DNA of 64,000 nt, taken from assembly GCA_039030335.1 (NCBI GenBank), contig JBCCEJ010000010.1, forward strand, positions 47,255 through 111,254, given 5' to 3'. Source of the DNA: JBCCEJ01 sp039030335 (lineage in GTDB: Bacteria > Pseudomonadota > Gammaproteobacteria > HK1). Shown piece after piece: positions 51,627 through 60,483 of this stretch. Position 1 is the first letter of the stretch; each line of letters opens with the position of its first letter. Under the pieces are notes generated by a model, which was not told where the DNA came from, made no database searches, and saw nothing but the letters and a program-made list of their open reading frames with translations. Made by a program: the position numbers and the translations under genes.

Positions 51627-52396
51627 GCGCCCTCAGCGCGGGCGAACTGTCCTTCGCCTACGGCAGCCATGCGGTATTGCAAGACGTTGGGTTCGGCCCA
51701 CTGAGCGCGGGTGAACTGACGGCCGTCATCGGCCCGAATGCGTCTGGAAAATCCACCCTGTTCAAACTGATCGCGGGGCTACTCAAGCCTGCCGCCGGCA
51801 CGGTGACGCTCGGCGGTGAGGACCTTTCCAGTGTGCCGCTCAGAACCCGGCTGAAACGCATCTGCCTGACCCCGCAGTTCTTTGCAGCGAACGCGGCGCT
51901 GACGGTCTTCGATGTAGTCATGATGGCGCACAAGCAGCTCCAGGGCTGGCGCGTCAGTGCCGAAGACATGCAGATCGTCGGCGAAGCGATTCACGAAGGT
52001 GGGATCGGGCATCTGGCCGAGGCCTATGTGGGCGAGCTGTCCGGCGGCCAGGCGCAGATGGTCTCGGTCGCGCAGGCATTGATCAGAAAGTCGGAGATCT
52101 ATCTGTTCGATGAACCGACCTCCGCGCTCGACCTGCACCATCAGCTCGCCGTGCTGCAGCGCATCCGCACCGTCGTTGCAGAGCGCAACGCGATCGGCCT
52201 GGTCGCGCTGCACGACCTCAACCTGGCTTCACGCTACGCGGATCGGCTGATGCTGCTTGGCAGAGGGCGGGTGCTGGTTGAGGGCGAGCCGGACGAGGTG
52301 CTACGCAGCGACGCCATCGGCGAGACCTACGGCGTTGACATCTCTCTCACCAAGGGGCCAAGAGGAGACCTGATAGTCCATGCGTACAGCCGCTAG
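51623..52396 (+). CDS. Iron-complex ABC transporter ATP-binding protein
   Basis: A 257-residue FepC/FecE-type ATPase with Walker A VIGPNASGKSTLFKLI, signature GELSGGQAQMVSVAQAL, Walker B IYLFDEPTSALDLHHQL and the switch His in VALHDLNLASRYAD. TTG start at 51623 overlaps the permease stop, and the end overlaps the cupredoxin start by 17 bp, so four genes form one tightly packed operon. Confidence 0.93.
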   Translation: MSALSAGELSFAYGSHAVLQDVGFGPLSAGELTAVIGPNASGKSTLFKLIAGLLKPAAGTVTLGGEDLSSVPLRTRLKRICLTPQFFAANAALTVFDVVMMAHKQLQGWRVSAEDMQIVGEAIHEGGIGHLAEAYVGELSGGQAQMVSVAQALIRKSEIYLFDEPTSALDLHHQLAVLQRIRTVVAERNAIGLVALHDLNLASRYADRLMLLGRGRVLVEGEPDEVLRSDAIGETYGVDISLTKGPRGDLIVHAYSR

Positions 52397-52823
52397 CATT
52401 TTGATTGCACTACTCGCCTTCTCGACCACGGCGGTCGCGGAGAATCATCGCGTCCTGATGCTCAATGCAGCAACCGATGCGACCGGTCAGCCCAACGTGT
52501 TCGAGCCCGCCATCGTTTACGCGCAACCCGGCGACACCGTGACATTTGTGCCGGTCGATCCCGGGCACAATGCGGCTTCGAAGCGCGGCATGATCCCAGA
52601 GGGTGCGGCGCCCTGGAACGGAGGAATCGACGAGGAACTTGCCGTAGAACTGACGGTTCCCGGCATCTACGGCTACATCTGTCTGCCGCATTATGAAATG
52701 GGCATGGTAGGCCTGATCGTCGTCGGCGACGATCGATCGAATCTCAAGCGATCGCGAAAAATCCGGCACCCGGGCAGCGCGCGCAAAATCTTTCGAAAGC
52801 TCCTCAAGTCAGTCGAGAACTAG
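52380..52823 (+). CDS. Pseudoazurin-like cupredoxin
   Basis: A 147-residue periplasmic blue-copper protein with a signal peptide (RTAASILIALLAFSTTAVAE). Type 1 copper ligands are seen as His in DPGHNAAS, and Cys, His and Met in YICLPHYEMGMVGLIVV, the same spacing as pseudoazurin (C-x-P-H-Y-x-M-G-M). The electron partner is not encoded nearby. A basic extension (RKIRHPGSARKIFRKLLK) follows the cupredoxin domain and is unusual. It is translationally coupled to the iron transporter ATPase. Confidence 0.9.
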   Translation: MRTAASILIALLAFSTTAVAENHRVLMLNAATDATGQPNVFEPAIVYAQPGDTVTFVPVDPGHNAASKRGMIPEGAAPWNGGIDEELAVELTVPGIYGYICLPHYEMGMVGLIVVGDDRSNLKRSRKIRHPGSARKIFRKLLKSVEN

Positions 52824-52879
52824 CCGGTCTGTGGCGCAGACCCCGGGCCCTGGCGGCACACCGCGTGGCTTCGCTCAAA

Positions 52880-53674
52880 TCAGCGGCGACGACCCCGCCG
52901 GGTGCGCACGAGCAACAGTATCGGCAAAGCCAACGCGACCGACGCCGGTGCTGATGCGGACGCGAGCGGCACTTGCAACGCGCTGAAGGTAGAGGGGTCG
53001 TCCAGAACCGCGAGATTCGGGGTGAATCCGAAAAAGTCCGGGTCGCTCGCGGGGTCGATATCCACAGCGACCAGATTGAGAACAACGTTCAGTGCCAGGA
53101 GCGATTGGGTATTGTTCGACTGAAACCCGCCGCCCACGTCCCAGGGCTCATGTTGATTGGTTGGATTGCCGTCGGTGAGCAAGATGATCGTCCGGTTCGG
53201 GTTGTCGCCGACGTTAGGCGAACCGGCGAACATGTTGTGCGCAAGCTGTAGAGCATCGTCTATCCATGAATGCCCACGGAGAAAATCCGTGTCGTCCAAA
53301 CCGTCGAACAACGCATCCAGATCGCTGTCCGATTGGCCGTCCGTGAAATCGTGCTCGATGCGAAGCCGGTAGGAAGGTGAAAACGGATCAGCGCAGGTCG
53401 CAGGGGAAGTGCTTGCAGTACAGCCCGAAAAATTGATGAGTCCGAATGCGACGCTACCGTCCGGCTTGTAAATCGATTCGTAGAGTGATTTGGCGAAATC
53501 GATCTGGGCGGTCCAGTTGCTGAGGTCGACGCCTCCACCGGGTGCGGTGTTCGCAATCGATCCAGACGAATCCAACAAGAAAATGACCTCGTCGGTAATC
53601 GGCATGGCGCGGGCCGGTAATGCGGCCACCGCAGCCAGCACCAGCGCCGCCAAACAAGACTGAATCAAACGCAT
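52880..53674 (-). CDS. Secreted von Willebrand factor A domain protein with PEP-CTERM-like tail
   Basis: A 264-residue exported protein: signal peptide (CLAALVLAAVAALPARA), then a VWA domain (about 25-220) with the MIDAS motif DEVIFLLDSSGSI (D-x-S-x-S), a later Thr loop and TIILLTDGNPTNQ. The C-terminus SASAPASVALALPILLLVRTRRGRRR has a short SAPA motif, one hydrophobic helix and a basic end, a sorting-tail layout like PEP-CTERM. ATG at 53674 has GGGGAG upstream. Function is unknown, possibly surface adhesion. Confidence 0.82.
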   Translation of the reverse strand: MRLIQSCLAALVLAAVAALPARAMPITDEVIFLLDSSGSIANTAPGGGVDLSNWTAQIDFAKSLYESIYKPDGSVAFGLINFSGCTASTSPATCADPFSPSYRLRIEHDFTDGQSDSDLDALFDGLDDTDFLRGHSWIDDALQLAHNMFAGSPNVGDNPNRTIILLTDGNPTNQHEPWDVGGGFQSNNTQSLLALNVVLNLVAVDIDPASDPDFFGFTPNLAVLDDPSTFSALQVPLASASAPASVALALPILLLVRTRRGRRR

Positions 53675-53821
53675 CGGGATGCTCCCCAATCAGCTATCTC
53701 CTGACGGTAGAGCCATGAGGGGGCGTTCAGCAAGGTGCGTCGCCGAAATTGTGACGTCGTTCACGTAGCGCCCTGGAGTGGCGCGGCACGCGGAGCTGAA
53801 TCAGCCTACGAGCGGAATGAT

Positions 53822-56386
53822 TCAGTCGGCCCGCCCAACGTCAGCGGCGGGATTCTGTACGGTGATATCTGCCTCAATGATATCGCCCATCGCCCGCTCA
53901 CCCCCAGTTCTGGTCGTAGTGCGGTCATGGGCCACTTTTTCGATGACTTCCATCGCTTCGGGATTTGACTCCATCAGCTTTTGAAAATCCGCCGTCGAGA
54001 GCATCAGGAGATCACAAAATCCCAAAGCCTTCACGTCCGCATTGCGCGGCTGATGCATAACGAGCGCGAGTTCGCCGAAGAAATCACCGCTGCCAAGGAA
54101 AACTGATTCGGGCTCCAATTCGACGCAAAGAGATCCAGACGACACGAAATACATCGCATCGCCATCGTCGCCTTTTGCCACCACCGTCTCGCCCGGTAGC
54201 ACCAACCTGGGTTTCAGCAGGCCAGCGATCGCTTCGAGTCGCCGCATGTCGAGATCTTTGAACAGCGGAACCTTACAGACGAGGTTGACCGGCTCGAGAC
54301 CGAGATCGAGCCGCGGAGTAATGTCCAGTTCGCGTTGTTTGACTTCCAGGGCCTCTTCCAGATGCTTGTAAACTTCCGGCGAAATGACCGCATCCGCGAG
54401 CATCTGACTGTAGCTGTTTGCCTCGAGCTGCAAGGCACCGCGTTCCAGATAGCGGGTCTGCAACATCTCGGCGTACTCCGGGTATTGCAACATCAGGCAA
54501 TCCAATGCCTGGCCGGTCGCGAGCAACCGCTCATCGATGAGCGCTCGCAACCGCTCACCGGCAGCCGCACCCACCAAAGGCAGAACTTTCTCGATGCCGG
54601 CATGGCTGATTTCACGTAGCGCTAGCTTGGTTGCGGTCAAGACTTCGAAACGTTCTGCAACGCGGCGCGACAATGGCCCGGTGAATCCGCAGACGCGATG
54701 CAGTTGCATCGCAAGACGAAACTGCCACCCGAAACCGTACATCTCTTCGCTGGCTTCCATATACCCGGTCGCACCGCTCGATTTAAGCGCGTCCGCGATA
54801 TCGTCGATGTGTTTGGTTACCGCGCGGAAGATCTCGGAGCGCAAGAAACCCTCTTCGAACTGCTCTGCATAAGACTGCCGCTCTTGTGCGGCGAGCGTCG
54901 CGAGACCGATCAGGACCCAGTCGTTTGCATTCAAATCGCGAAGCTGATCCACCTTGCGCTGTGCCATTTGCGATCGGTGACGGTACTCGCTGGTCAACTG
55001 TTCGGTTACGGCTTCAGCGGAATCCTGCTGCCGTGCAACGGCTTCGATATTGGTTCCGATCTCGCCGAGTGACAGCGCCAGTGCGCGGTCGCGCACCGCA
55101 ACCTCGGTCGTCGAGAGCTGATCGAGACGCAGCATCGAGATCAACAGGCTGATGGTGGGTGCGTTGACGAACAGCGTGAACAGTACAAATCCCGTCACCA
55201 TGACGCCGACGAACTCGCGCACGGCCTCTGGAAACGCGTTGTTTTCGATCACCAGAAGGGCGAGCGCCAGAGAGACGGCGCCACGCAGGCCACCCCAGAA
55301 CATCACAGCCTTGTAGGCATTGCTGACCCCGTGCGCCAGATTGATGCGGGACAACCAGGGCATCAGTCCGAAGATGATGCCCGCCCGCGCGCCGAACGCG
55401 GCTGCGATGAGTACCGCCAGCCAGATGAACTGGGTCTCCCCGAATCCAGCCATGATTCCTGGCACCGCAAGCCCGACCAGTACGAAGATGATCGAGTTGG
55501 CCCAGAATCCGAGCTGCTCCCACATCTCATGGAGCGAGTGCCAGTCGTGCGGCGCGATCACCGTGCGTCCGCGAGACGCCATCACGAGCGCTGCCGTCAC
55601 AACGGCCATGACGCCTGACACATGCAGGTAGTGCTCACCGATGATGAAGCTCAGGTAGGCCAGACTGATCGTGAGCGATCGTTCGACGAGCGGCATCTTT
55701 CTCAGATTGCGGATGATCGCGACGAACGTGAACGCCAACGCGAGACCAACACCGATCCCACCGACAAACACCCGCATGAACTCGATGACGCCACCGCCGA
55801 GACTGGGGTTGGCCGTTTCCAGGACCATGCCCGAGAGGATAATGAACACGACGATAGCCGTCGCATCGTTGAAGAGGCTTTCTCCTTCGACCAATATCGC
55901 GAGCCGCTTGGGCGCGCCAACGTCTTTGAAAATTGCCACGACCGCGACTGGGTCGGTTGCGGATACGATCGCGCCAAGCATCAGGCATACGAGCAGGCTG
56001 ACGCCGGATATCGCGTGGATGCTGTACCCGACTACCGCCGTTGACACCAGCAACCCGAAGATCGCCAGAAACAGGATCGAACCGAGATCTTCGAGCAGTC
56101 TGCGCACGTCGAGTGCCAACGCGGCTTCGAACACGAGCACCGGCAGAAACACGAACAGCACCGCATCAGCCGTGATTTCGAGATTGTGCAGCGCACTCAG
56201 AAAGTCGCTGATAACGTAGATTTGACCGTCATCCGCGACAACCTTGAGCAGGCCGATGGCGACACCTACGACGGCGAGCAGGACGGTATGTGGAAAATTG
56301 AACCGCCGAGCGGCCGGCACCATCAGCACCGCCAGCATCAGCAAGCCGGACAATCCGAGCACAGTGCTCCACGTGTGTTCTTCCAT
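53822..56386 (-). CDS. Na+/H+ antiporter (CPA1) with C-terminal cyclic-nucleotide-binding domain
   Basis: An 854-residue protein. Residues 1-420 hold about 12 membrane helices of the NhaP/NHE type, with FVFLPVLVFEAALALDVRRL, MLGAIVSATDPVAVVAIFKD (the conserved TDP) and LVEGESLFNDATAIVVF (the ND pair for ion transport). Residues 430-690 are a helical cytosolic region. About 700-815 is a cNMP-binding domain (LVLPGETVVAKGDDGDAMYFVSSGSLCVEL, then GSGDFFGELALVMHQPRNADVKA with the phosphate cassette Glu; the ribose-phosphate Arg position reads P-R-N-A). Cation/proton exchange gated by cyclic nucleotide is plausible. Confidence 0.92.
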   Translation of the reverse strand: MEEHTWSTVLGLSGLLMLAVLMVPAARRFNFPHTVLLAVVGVAIGLLKVVADDGQIYVISDFLSALHNLEITADAVLFVFLPVLVFEAALALDVRRLLEDLGSILFLAIFGLLVSTAVVGYSIHAISGVSLLVCLMLGAIVSATDPVAVVAIFKDVGAPKRLAILVEGESLFNDATAIVVFIILSGMVLETANPSLGGGVIEFMRVFVGGIGVGLALAFTFVAIIRNLRKMPLVERSLTISLAYLSFIIGEHYLHVSGVMAVVTAALVMASRGRTVIAPHDWHSLHEMWEQLGFWANSIIFVLVGLAVPGIMAGFGETQFIWLAVLIAAAFGARAGIIFGLMPWLSRINLAHGVSNAYKAVMFWGGLRGAVSLALALLVIENNAFPEAVREFVGVMVTGFVLFTLFVNAPTISLLISMLRLDQLSTTEVAVRDRALALSLGEIGTNIEAVARQQDSAEAVTEQLTSEYRHRSQMAQRKVDQLRDLNANDWVLIGLATLAAQERQSYAEQFEEGFLRSEIFRAVTKHIDDIADALKSSGATGYMEASEEMYGFGWQFRLAMQLHRVCGFTGPLSRRVAERFEVLTATKLALREISHAGIEKVLPLVGAAAGERLRALIDERLLATGQALDCLMLQYPEYAEMLQTRYLERGALQLEANSYSQMLADAVISPEVYKHLEEALEVKQRELDITPRLDLGLEPVNLVCKVPLFKDLDMRRLEAIAGLLKPRLVLPGETVVAKGDDGDAMYFVSSGSLCVELEPESVFLGSGDFFGELALVMHQPRNADVKALGFCDLLMLSTADFQKLMESNPEAMEVIEKVAHDRTTTRTGGERAMGDIIEADITVQNPAADVGRAD

Positions 56387-56549
56387 CCGGAATTCCTCTA
56401 CCGGGCGCGCGTATTCGCCGAGACTGGACCGGAGCGCTCCGACCCCTGATGGCCATGGGAGGTCGGCACGCTAATTATAGGGGAGCCGCCCTGGTCGACG
56501 ACCACGGGTAGCAGTGGCGGCAACTCGAAGTGCAGTTCGCCGTCACGAA

Positions 56550-57254
56550 TCAATCCGACCAGCGCGCCAGGATCTCCGGCAACACGGACACATCCGGAAT
56601 CGTCGCATCGGGCGGAGGACCCAAACCGGCATTCCAGGGGACGTCTTCCGGATTCACCCACACTGCCCGCATACCGGCCGCCTTGGCGCCTTGCACATCG
56701 GTTACCGGATCGTCGCCGACGTGAACAGTCCGCGCGGCCGCCGTATCAGCCAGTGACAGCGCCAGCGCGAAGATATCGCCATGCGGCTTCATAACCCCGG
56801 CGTCAGCGGCAGTCACACTGAAGTCGAACAGACTCGAGAGACCTATATGACTGATGTCGGCGTTGCCGTTGGTGATGGTGCCGAGCGTGTAGCGGGATTT
56901 AAGCGTGGGCAGCAACGCCGCAGCCCCCGGAAACAGAGTCACTTCATTGCGCGCACGCCAGAACACATCGAACGCGCGATCGCCAACTTCGTGCGCATAG
57001 CCAGCGTCTACTGCGAGTGAACGCAACCAGTCACGCCGCAATGCGGTGAAGTCGTGGCTGAGGTGTGGAAGCGTTGCGTAGTGGGCCCGCCGGTGCGCCA
57101 GCATCTCGGCCTCGTCGCGCCCCCCGGTCAACTCGGGCGCATGCTGAGCGAGCCAGGCGTTGGCGATTTTCTCGGCGCGCGCGATCACCGGACCCGTTTC
57201 CCACAGCGTGTCGTCAAGATCAAAGGTCACGCACGAAACTGACTCGGTCTTCAT
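56550..57254 (-). CDS. HAD-superfamily hydrolase
   Basis: A 234-residue HAD phosphatase. Motif I is VTFDLDDTLWE (nucleophile Asp and acid/base Asp), motif II TITNGNAD, motif III Lys in GVMKPHGDIF, and motif IV VHVGDDPVTDVQGAKAAGMRAVWVN. The alpha-helical cap lies between I and II. The layout suggests a YjjG/GPH-like phosphatase. ATG at 57254; the upstream tag gene ends 2 bp before it, so the pair is co-transcribed. Substrate unknown. Confidence 0.9.
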   Translation of the reverse strand: MKTESVSCVTFDLDDTLWETGPVIARAEKIANAWLAQHAPELTGGRDEAEMLAHRRAHYATLPHLSHDFTALRRDWLRSLAVDAGYAHEVGDRAFDVFWRARNEVTLFPGAAALLPTLKSRYTLGTITNGNADISHIGLSSLFDFSVTAADAGVMKPHGDIFALALSLADTAAARTVHVGDDPVTDVQGAKAAGMRAVWVNPEDVPWNAGLGPPPDATIPDVSVLPEILARWSD

Positions 57255-57256
57255 GG

Positions 57257-57946
57257 TCACGACGCCGCTCGCCTGCGCTTTGCCTTGGTCGGTTTCGGCC
57301 GTTTCATGGCCGCGACGGGCGCATGACGAAAACAACTCACCAGATGATCGTTGATCATGCCCGTAGCTTGCATGAAGGAGTACATGATCGTGCTACCAAC
57401 GAACTTGAAACCTCGACGTTTCATATCCTTGCTGAGCCGGTCGGAGAGCGCCGAGGTAGCCGGCACCTCACTCGGAGTACGCCAGCGATTCCGTACCGGT
57501 TCGCCGTCTACGAAATCCCACAGATAGTTGCTGAAGCTGCCGTTCGTAGTCTGCAGTTCCAACACGGCCCGGGCGTTGGTTACGGTCGACAGAATCTTCA
57601 GTCGATTGCGCACGATGCCGGTATCGAGCATGAGCGCGTCCGTCCTGGCCGTATCGAAACCGGCGACCTCGACGGGGTCGAATCCGGCGAAAGCGGCCGC
57701 GTAGCCCGCGCGCTTGTCGAGGATCGTCCGCCACGATAATCCCGCCTGCGCACCTTCGAGTACCAGAAACTCGTACAGGGTGCGGTCGTCACTCACCGGC
57801 ACGCCCCACTCGGTATCGTGATAAACACCCTCTGATTCGCCGCCAGCAGCCGCCCAGCCGCAGCGCTTCAGGCTGTCGGCCTCGAGCTCGGCCGGCCTTT
57901 TGCGCCTGACCGAAGACGCCTCGACTTTGCCCGGATTCTTCGCCAC
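57257..57946 (-). CDS. tag: DNA-3-methyladenine glycosylase I
   Basis: A 229-residue glycosylase that excises 3-methyladenine. KRCGWAAAGGESEGVYHDTEWGVPV contains the zinc-binding Cys and His and the catalytic-pocket Glu-Trp; the central GLSWRTILDKRAGYAAAFAGFD is the family block; MINDHLVSCFRH supplies the C-terminal zinc His and Cys. A Lys/Arg-rich tail extends beyond the E. coli protein (187 residues), and about 20 extra residues lie at the N-terminus. Confidence 0.94.
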   Translation of the reverse strand: MAKNPGKVEASSVRRKRPAELEADSLKRCGWAAAGGESEGVYHDTEWGVPVSDDRTLYEFLVLEGAQAGLSWRTILDKRAGYAAAFAGFDPVEVAGFDTARTDALMLDTGIVRNRLKILSTVTNARAVLELQTTNGSFSNYLWDFVDGEPVRNRWRTPSEVPATSALSDRLSKDMKRRGFKFVGSTIMYSFMQATGMINDHLVSCFRHAPVAAMKRPKPTKAKRRRAAS

Positions 57947-58004
57947 TTTTCATCCTCGATAATGCAGGCCACGCAGTGTTCACGCCGGCGACGGCGCGCC
58001 GTTG

Positions 58005-59030
58005 TCAGATGGTATCTGCCCGGCCGTTGACCGGCGCCGGGAGGGGAATGCCCGCCAGCATCGCTTTGAACCGTTTCCAGGCATCGGCGGGCCGCTCACG
58101 CAGTTCGACGTAGCGAACATGTTGCTGCGGCCGTGCCGGATTGACTTCGATCGCGAACATTGGCGAAAGCCGATCCGGCTGCATCGCAAAACGTGCGTCC
58201 CCCACTACGTTTTCACGGCTGGGATGCCGGATCAAAAACCCATCGGCCAGCCGCGCAAACCGCTCGATGTCCAGGTATCCCGTCGAAGCAGCCGGCAGGC
58301 CGGTATCGGCCGGTGCCAGCATTTCGGCCGCATCGCCCGGATACACAGTGACATCGCCCGGCCAACCAACGCGGATCGCGGCAACGTGCAGCGTGCCAGC
58401 TGATTCGTACATCGTGCGCCACAGGAGCAGATTGGCGAGCGTGGGCTTGACGACAACGCGCTCCATATCATGGCCACGGGTATCGGCCAGCGAGCGCACC
58501 GCCCACGCTGCCCGCTCATGCTGCACCGCGCCCGCGAGCAGATAGGCGCACGCCAGGGTCAACCCGGCTACGGCCGCAGTGGCACGGGTGCCGACGAGCG
58601 TGACCACCAGCGAAACCGCCATTATCAACGTGATGACCGGGTCCAGCACCGCGACGACGGACCACGCTGTGCGAGCGTCGGTGAACGGCCATAACAGGTG
58701 GGTACCGTAACTCGTGCAGGCATCCAGCAGACCAGCGCTCAGCGCCGCCGGCAACAACACGAGAGTCGCGCGCCGCCAGGACAGGGCACACCAGAACGTC
58801 GCAAGCGCCGCCCCGATCGCCGCGAGTACCGGTGCGAACACGAGGGAGTGAGTGAAATGCCGGTGCAGTTCCAACGCCACCAGCGGATCCGCCGCCGAAC
58901 CCAGGAAGATATCGACATCTGGCGCCACCGCCACGACCGCACCTGCCAGCGCCATGCGGCGCTGCTGCCCTTCGGGCACGAGCGCCGCGGCGATGGCGGC
59001 GCCGGTTAGCGCATGGGTAAGCGGATCCAT
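58005..59030 (-). CDS. YdjM/DUF457-like membrane-bound metal-dependent hydrolase
   Basis: A 341-residue membrane protein. It begins MDPLTHALTGAAIAAA, the usual start of this family, followed by DVDIFLG and HRHFTHSLVFAP, metal-type His/Asp motifs. About five membrane helices precede a soluble C-terminal half. Members are annotated as inner-membrane hydrolases from sequence only; the E. coli YdjM gene is LexA-regulated. Activity and substrate are unknown. Confidence 0.85.
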   Translation of the reverse strand: MDPLTHALTGAAIAAALVPEGQQRRMALAGAVVAVAPDVDIFLGSAADPLVALELHRHFTHSLVFAPVLAAIGAALATFWCALSWRRATLVLLPAALSAGLLDACTSYGTHLLWPFTDARTAWSVVAVLDPVITLIMAVSLVVTLVGTRATAAVAGLTLACAYLLAGAVQHERAAWAVRSLADTRGHDMERVVVKPTLANLLLWRTMYESAGTLHVAAIRVGWPGDVTVYPGDAAEMLAPADTGLPAASTGYLDIERFARLADGFLIRHPSRENVVGDARFAMQPDRLSPMFAIEVNPARPQQHVRYVELRERPADAWKRFKAMLAGIPLPAPVNGRADTI

Positions 59031-59042
59031 GCGTCAGCTGCA

Positions 59043-59882
59043 CTAAAGGCCGGTCACCGCGGCGATCTTGTCGAGTTGGGCGAGAGCTGCATCCCGACTG
59101 TCAGAAGGTAGCGAAAGGGTGACGCGCTCAACACCAGCATCGCGAAAACGCTGGACCGCATCGCGCTCGGCCGGAACGCCGAACACGCTGATCGGAACGT
59201 CGTCCGGATTGCGGTCCGCCTCTGCGACCATCTGACGGAACCTCGGCAAAGTCTCGGCTACGTCCCAGCCGCGCGCGCCAAGCGGCATCCAACCGTCGCC
59301 GTACTCGGCTGCGCGGCGTGCGCCATAAGGGTACCCGCCGCCGACAAGAATCGGCGGGTGCGGCTTCTGCACCGGTTTCGGCCACTGCATCATCGGCGGG
59401 AAGTCGACGAACTCGCCGTGGTACTCGGGCTTGCTCTCGGTCCAGATGATCTTCAACGCTTCGATGCGCTCGCGCATCAGCTTGAAGCGGGTTTTGAAGT
59501 GCGTGCCGTGGTCAGCCATCTCCTCGGCATTCCAGCCGGCGCCAACCCCGAGGATCAAGCGGCCGTTCGAGAGCCGATCGACCGTCGCCGTTTCCTTGGC
59601 CAGATGGATGGGGTCGCGTTGTACGACCAGGCAGATCCCTGTCGCGAGCTTCAGCGACGAGGTAACCGAAGCCATGGCACCCATCGCGACCATCGGGTCC
59701 ATCGTGTCGTAATAGCGTTTCGGCAAATCTGCGCCGCCCGGCCACGGTGATTCACGGGACAGCGGGATGTGCGAGTGTTCGGGCAGCCATACCGACTCGA
59801 AGCCGCGCTCTTCGAGCGTCGTTGCCAGTTCAGTGGGACTTATCGAATAGTCCGTCAGGAAGATATCTACGCCAATATGCAT
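59043..59882 (-). CDS. LLM-class (luciferase-like) flavin/F420-dependent oxidoreductase
   Basis: A 279-residue TIM-barrel oxidoreductase of the bacterial luciferase-like family. Seen: FESVWLPEHSHIP, ATGICLVVQRDPIHLAKETATVDRLSNGRLILGVGAGWN (the classic strand-4 block), and KPHPPILVGG. The pattern resembles the F420-dependent TIGR03619 subfamily, but cofactor cannot be fixed from sequence alone; no F420 biosynthesis genes are in the window. It sits 12 bp upstream of the DUF457 gene, same strand. Confidence 0.9.
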   Translation of the reverse strand: MHIGVDIFLTDYSISPTELATTLEERGFESVWLPEHSHIPLSRESPWPGGADLPKRYYDTMDPMVAMGAMASVTSSLKLATGICLVVQRDPIHLAKETATVDRLSNGRLILGVGAGWNAEEMADHGTHFKTRFKLMRERIEALKIIWTESKPEYHGEFVDFPPMMQWPKPVQKPHPPILVGGGYPYGARRAAEYGDGWMPLGARGWDVAETLPRFRQMVAEADRNPDDVPISVFGVPAERDAVQRFRDAGVERVTLSLPSDSRDAALAQLDKIAAVTGL

Positions 59883-59936
59883 GTCCCGTGCTCCCGAAGT
59901 TCAGCGCTGCCCGTACCGACGAAGAAGCCGGCATCG

Positions 59937-60368
59937 TCAGCGCGCCGGTTCGTCCTCGTCTCCCAGGAAAGTGTGTTCCTCGACGGCCCAGAGCATTTCT
60001 TCGCGCGACCAGCCAAACCGCTGCAGGTCGATGCGTCCGCGACTATCGAACACGACGCCTTCAGACTCGAGTCTGGTGCGTTGTTCCGGGCTGCCGCTAC
60101 CGTCCCGCCGGGCACTTATCTCGCCGCGCGCGTTGACGATGCGTTGCCATGGTACCGCGTGGCCCGCCGGGATGCGGGATAGCGCCGTGCCGACTTGCCG
60201 CGGCCCGCAGCGGCCGAGCAGTGAGGCGATCTGTCCGTAGGTCGCCACGCGCCCGGGCGGCACGCGCGCAACCATGCGGTAGATCGCAGCGTTCAGGGGC
60301 GGCAGCCCGGCTTCCGGAGCATCGTGCGTGGCGGATGGCGACGGCGGGCCTGGGGGTCTGGCGGGCAT
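59937..60368 (-). CDS. Alkyltransferase-like protein (MGMT fold without active-site Cys)
   Basis: A 143-residue protein of the O6-methylguanine-DNA methyltransferase C-terminal-domain fold. VPPGRVATYGQIASLLG is the HTH, and AVPWQRIVNARGEIS aligns with the PCHRV active-site loop, but with Trp in place of the acceptor Cys and Gln instead of His. Such ATL proteins bind O6-alkylguanine, flip it and recruit nucleotide excision repair. The reading frame continues upstream to 60410. The C-terminus, ending in acidic GDEDEPAR, is longer than in typical ATLs (about 100-110 residues). Confidence 0.85.
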   Translation of the reverse strand: MPARPPGPPSPSATHDAPEAGLPPLNAAIYRMVARVPPGRVATYGQIASLLGRCGPRQVGTALSRIPAGHAVPWQRIVNARGEISARRDGSGSPEQRTRLESEGVVFDSRGRIDLQRFGWSREEMLWAVEEHTFLGDEDEPAR

Positions 60369-60483
60369 CGGGCAGACTGACGAGGTCAAGATTGAGCCAT
60401 CGCGGCTCACGATGGCATGGATTCAGCCTGGATTGTGCGGAGCCGTGCGGGCCCGAATCAACTGTTGTGCACGCGAGGCTTGA

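Noticed and set aside
59937..60368. True O6-methylguanine methyltransferase (Ogt/Ada-C)
   Set aside because: The acceptor Cys is Trp, so methyl transfer is not possible; called alkyltransferase-like instead.
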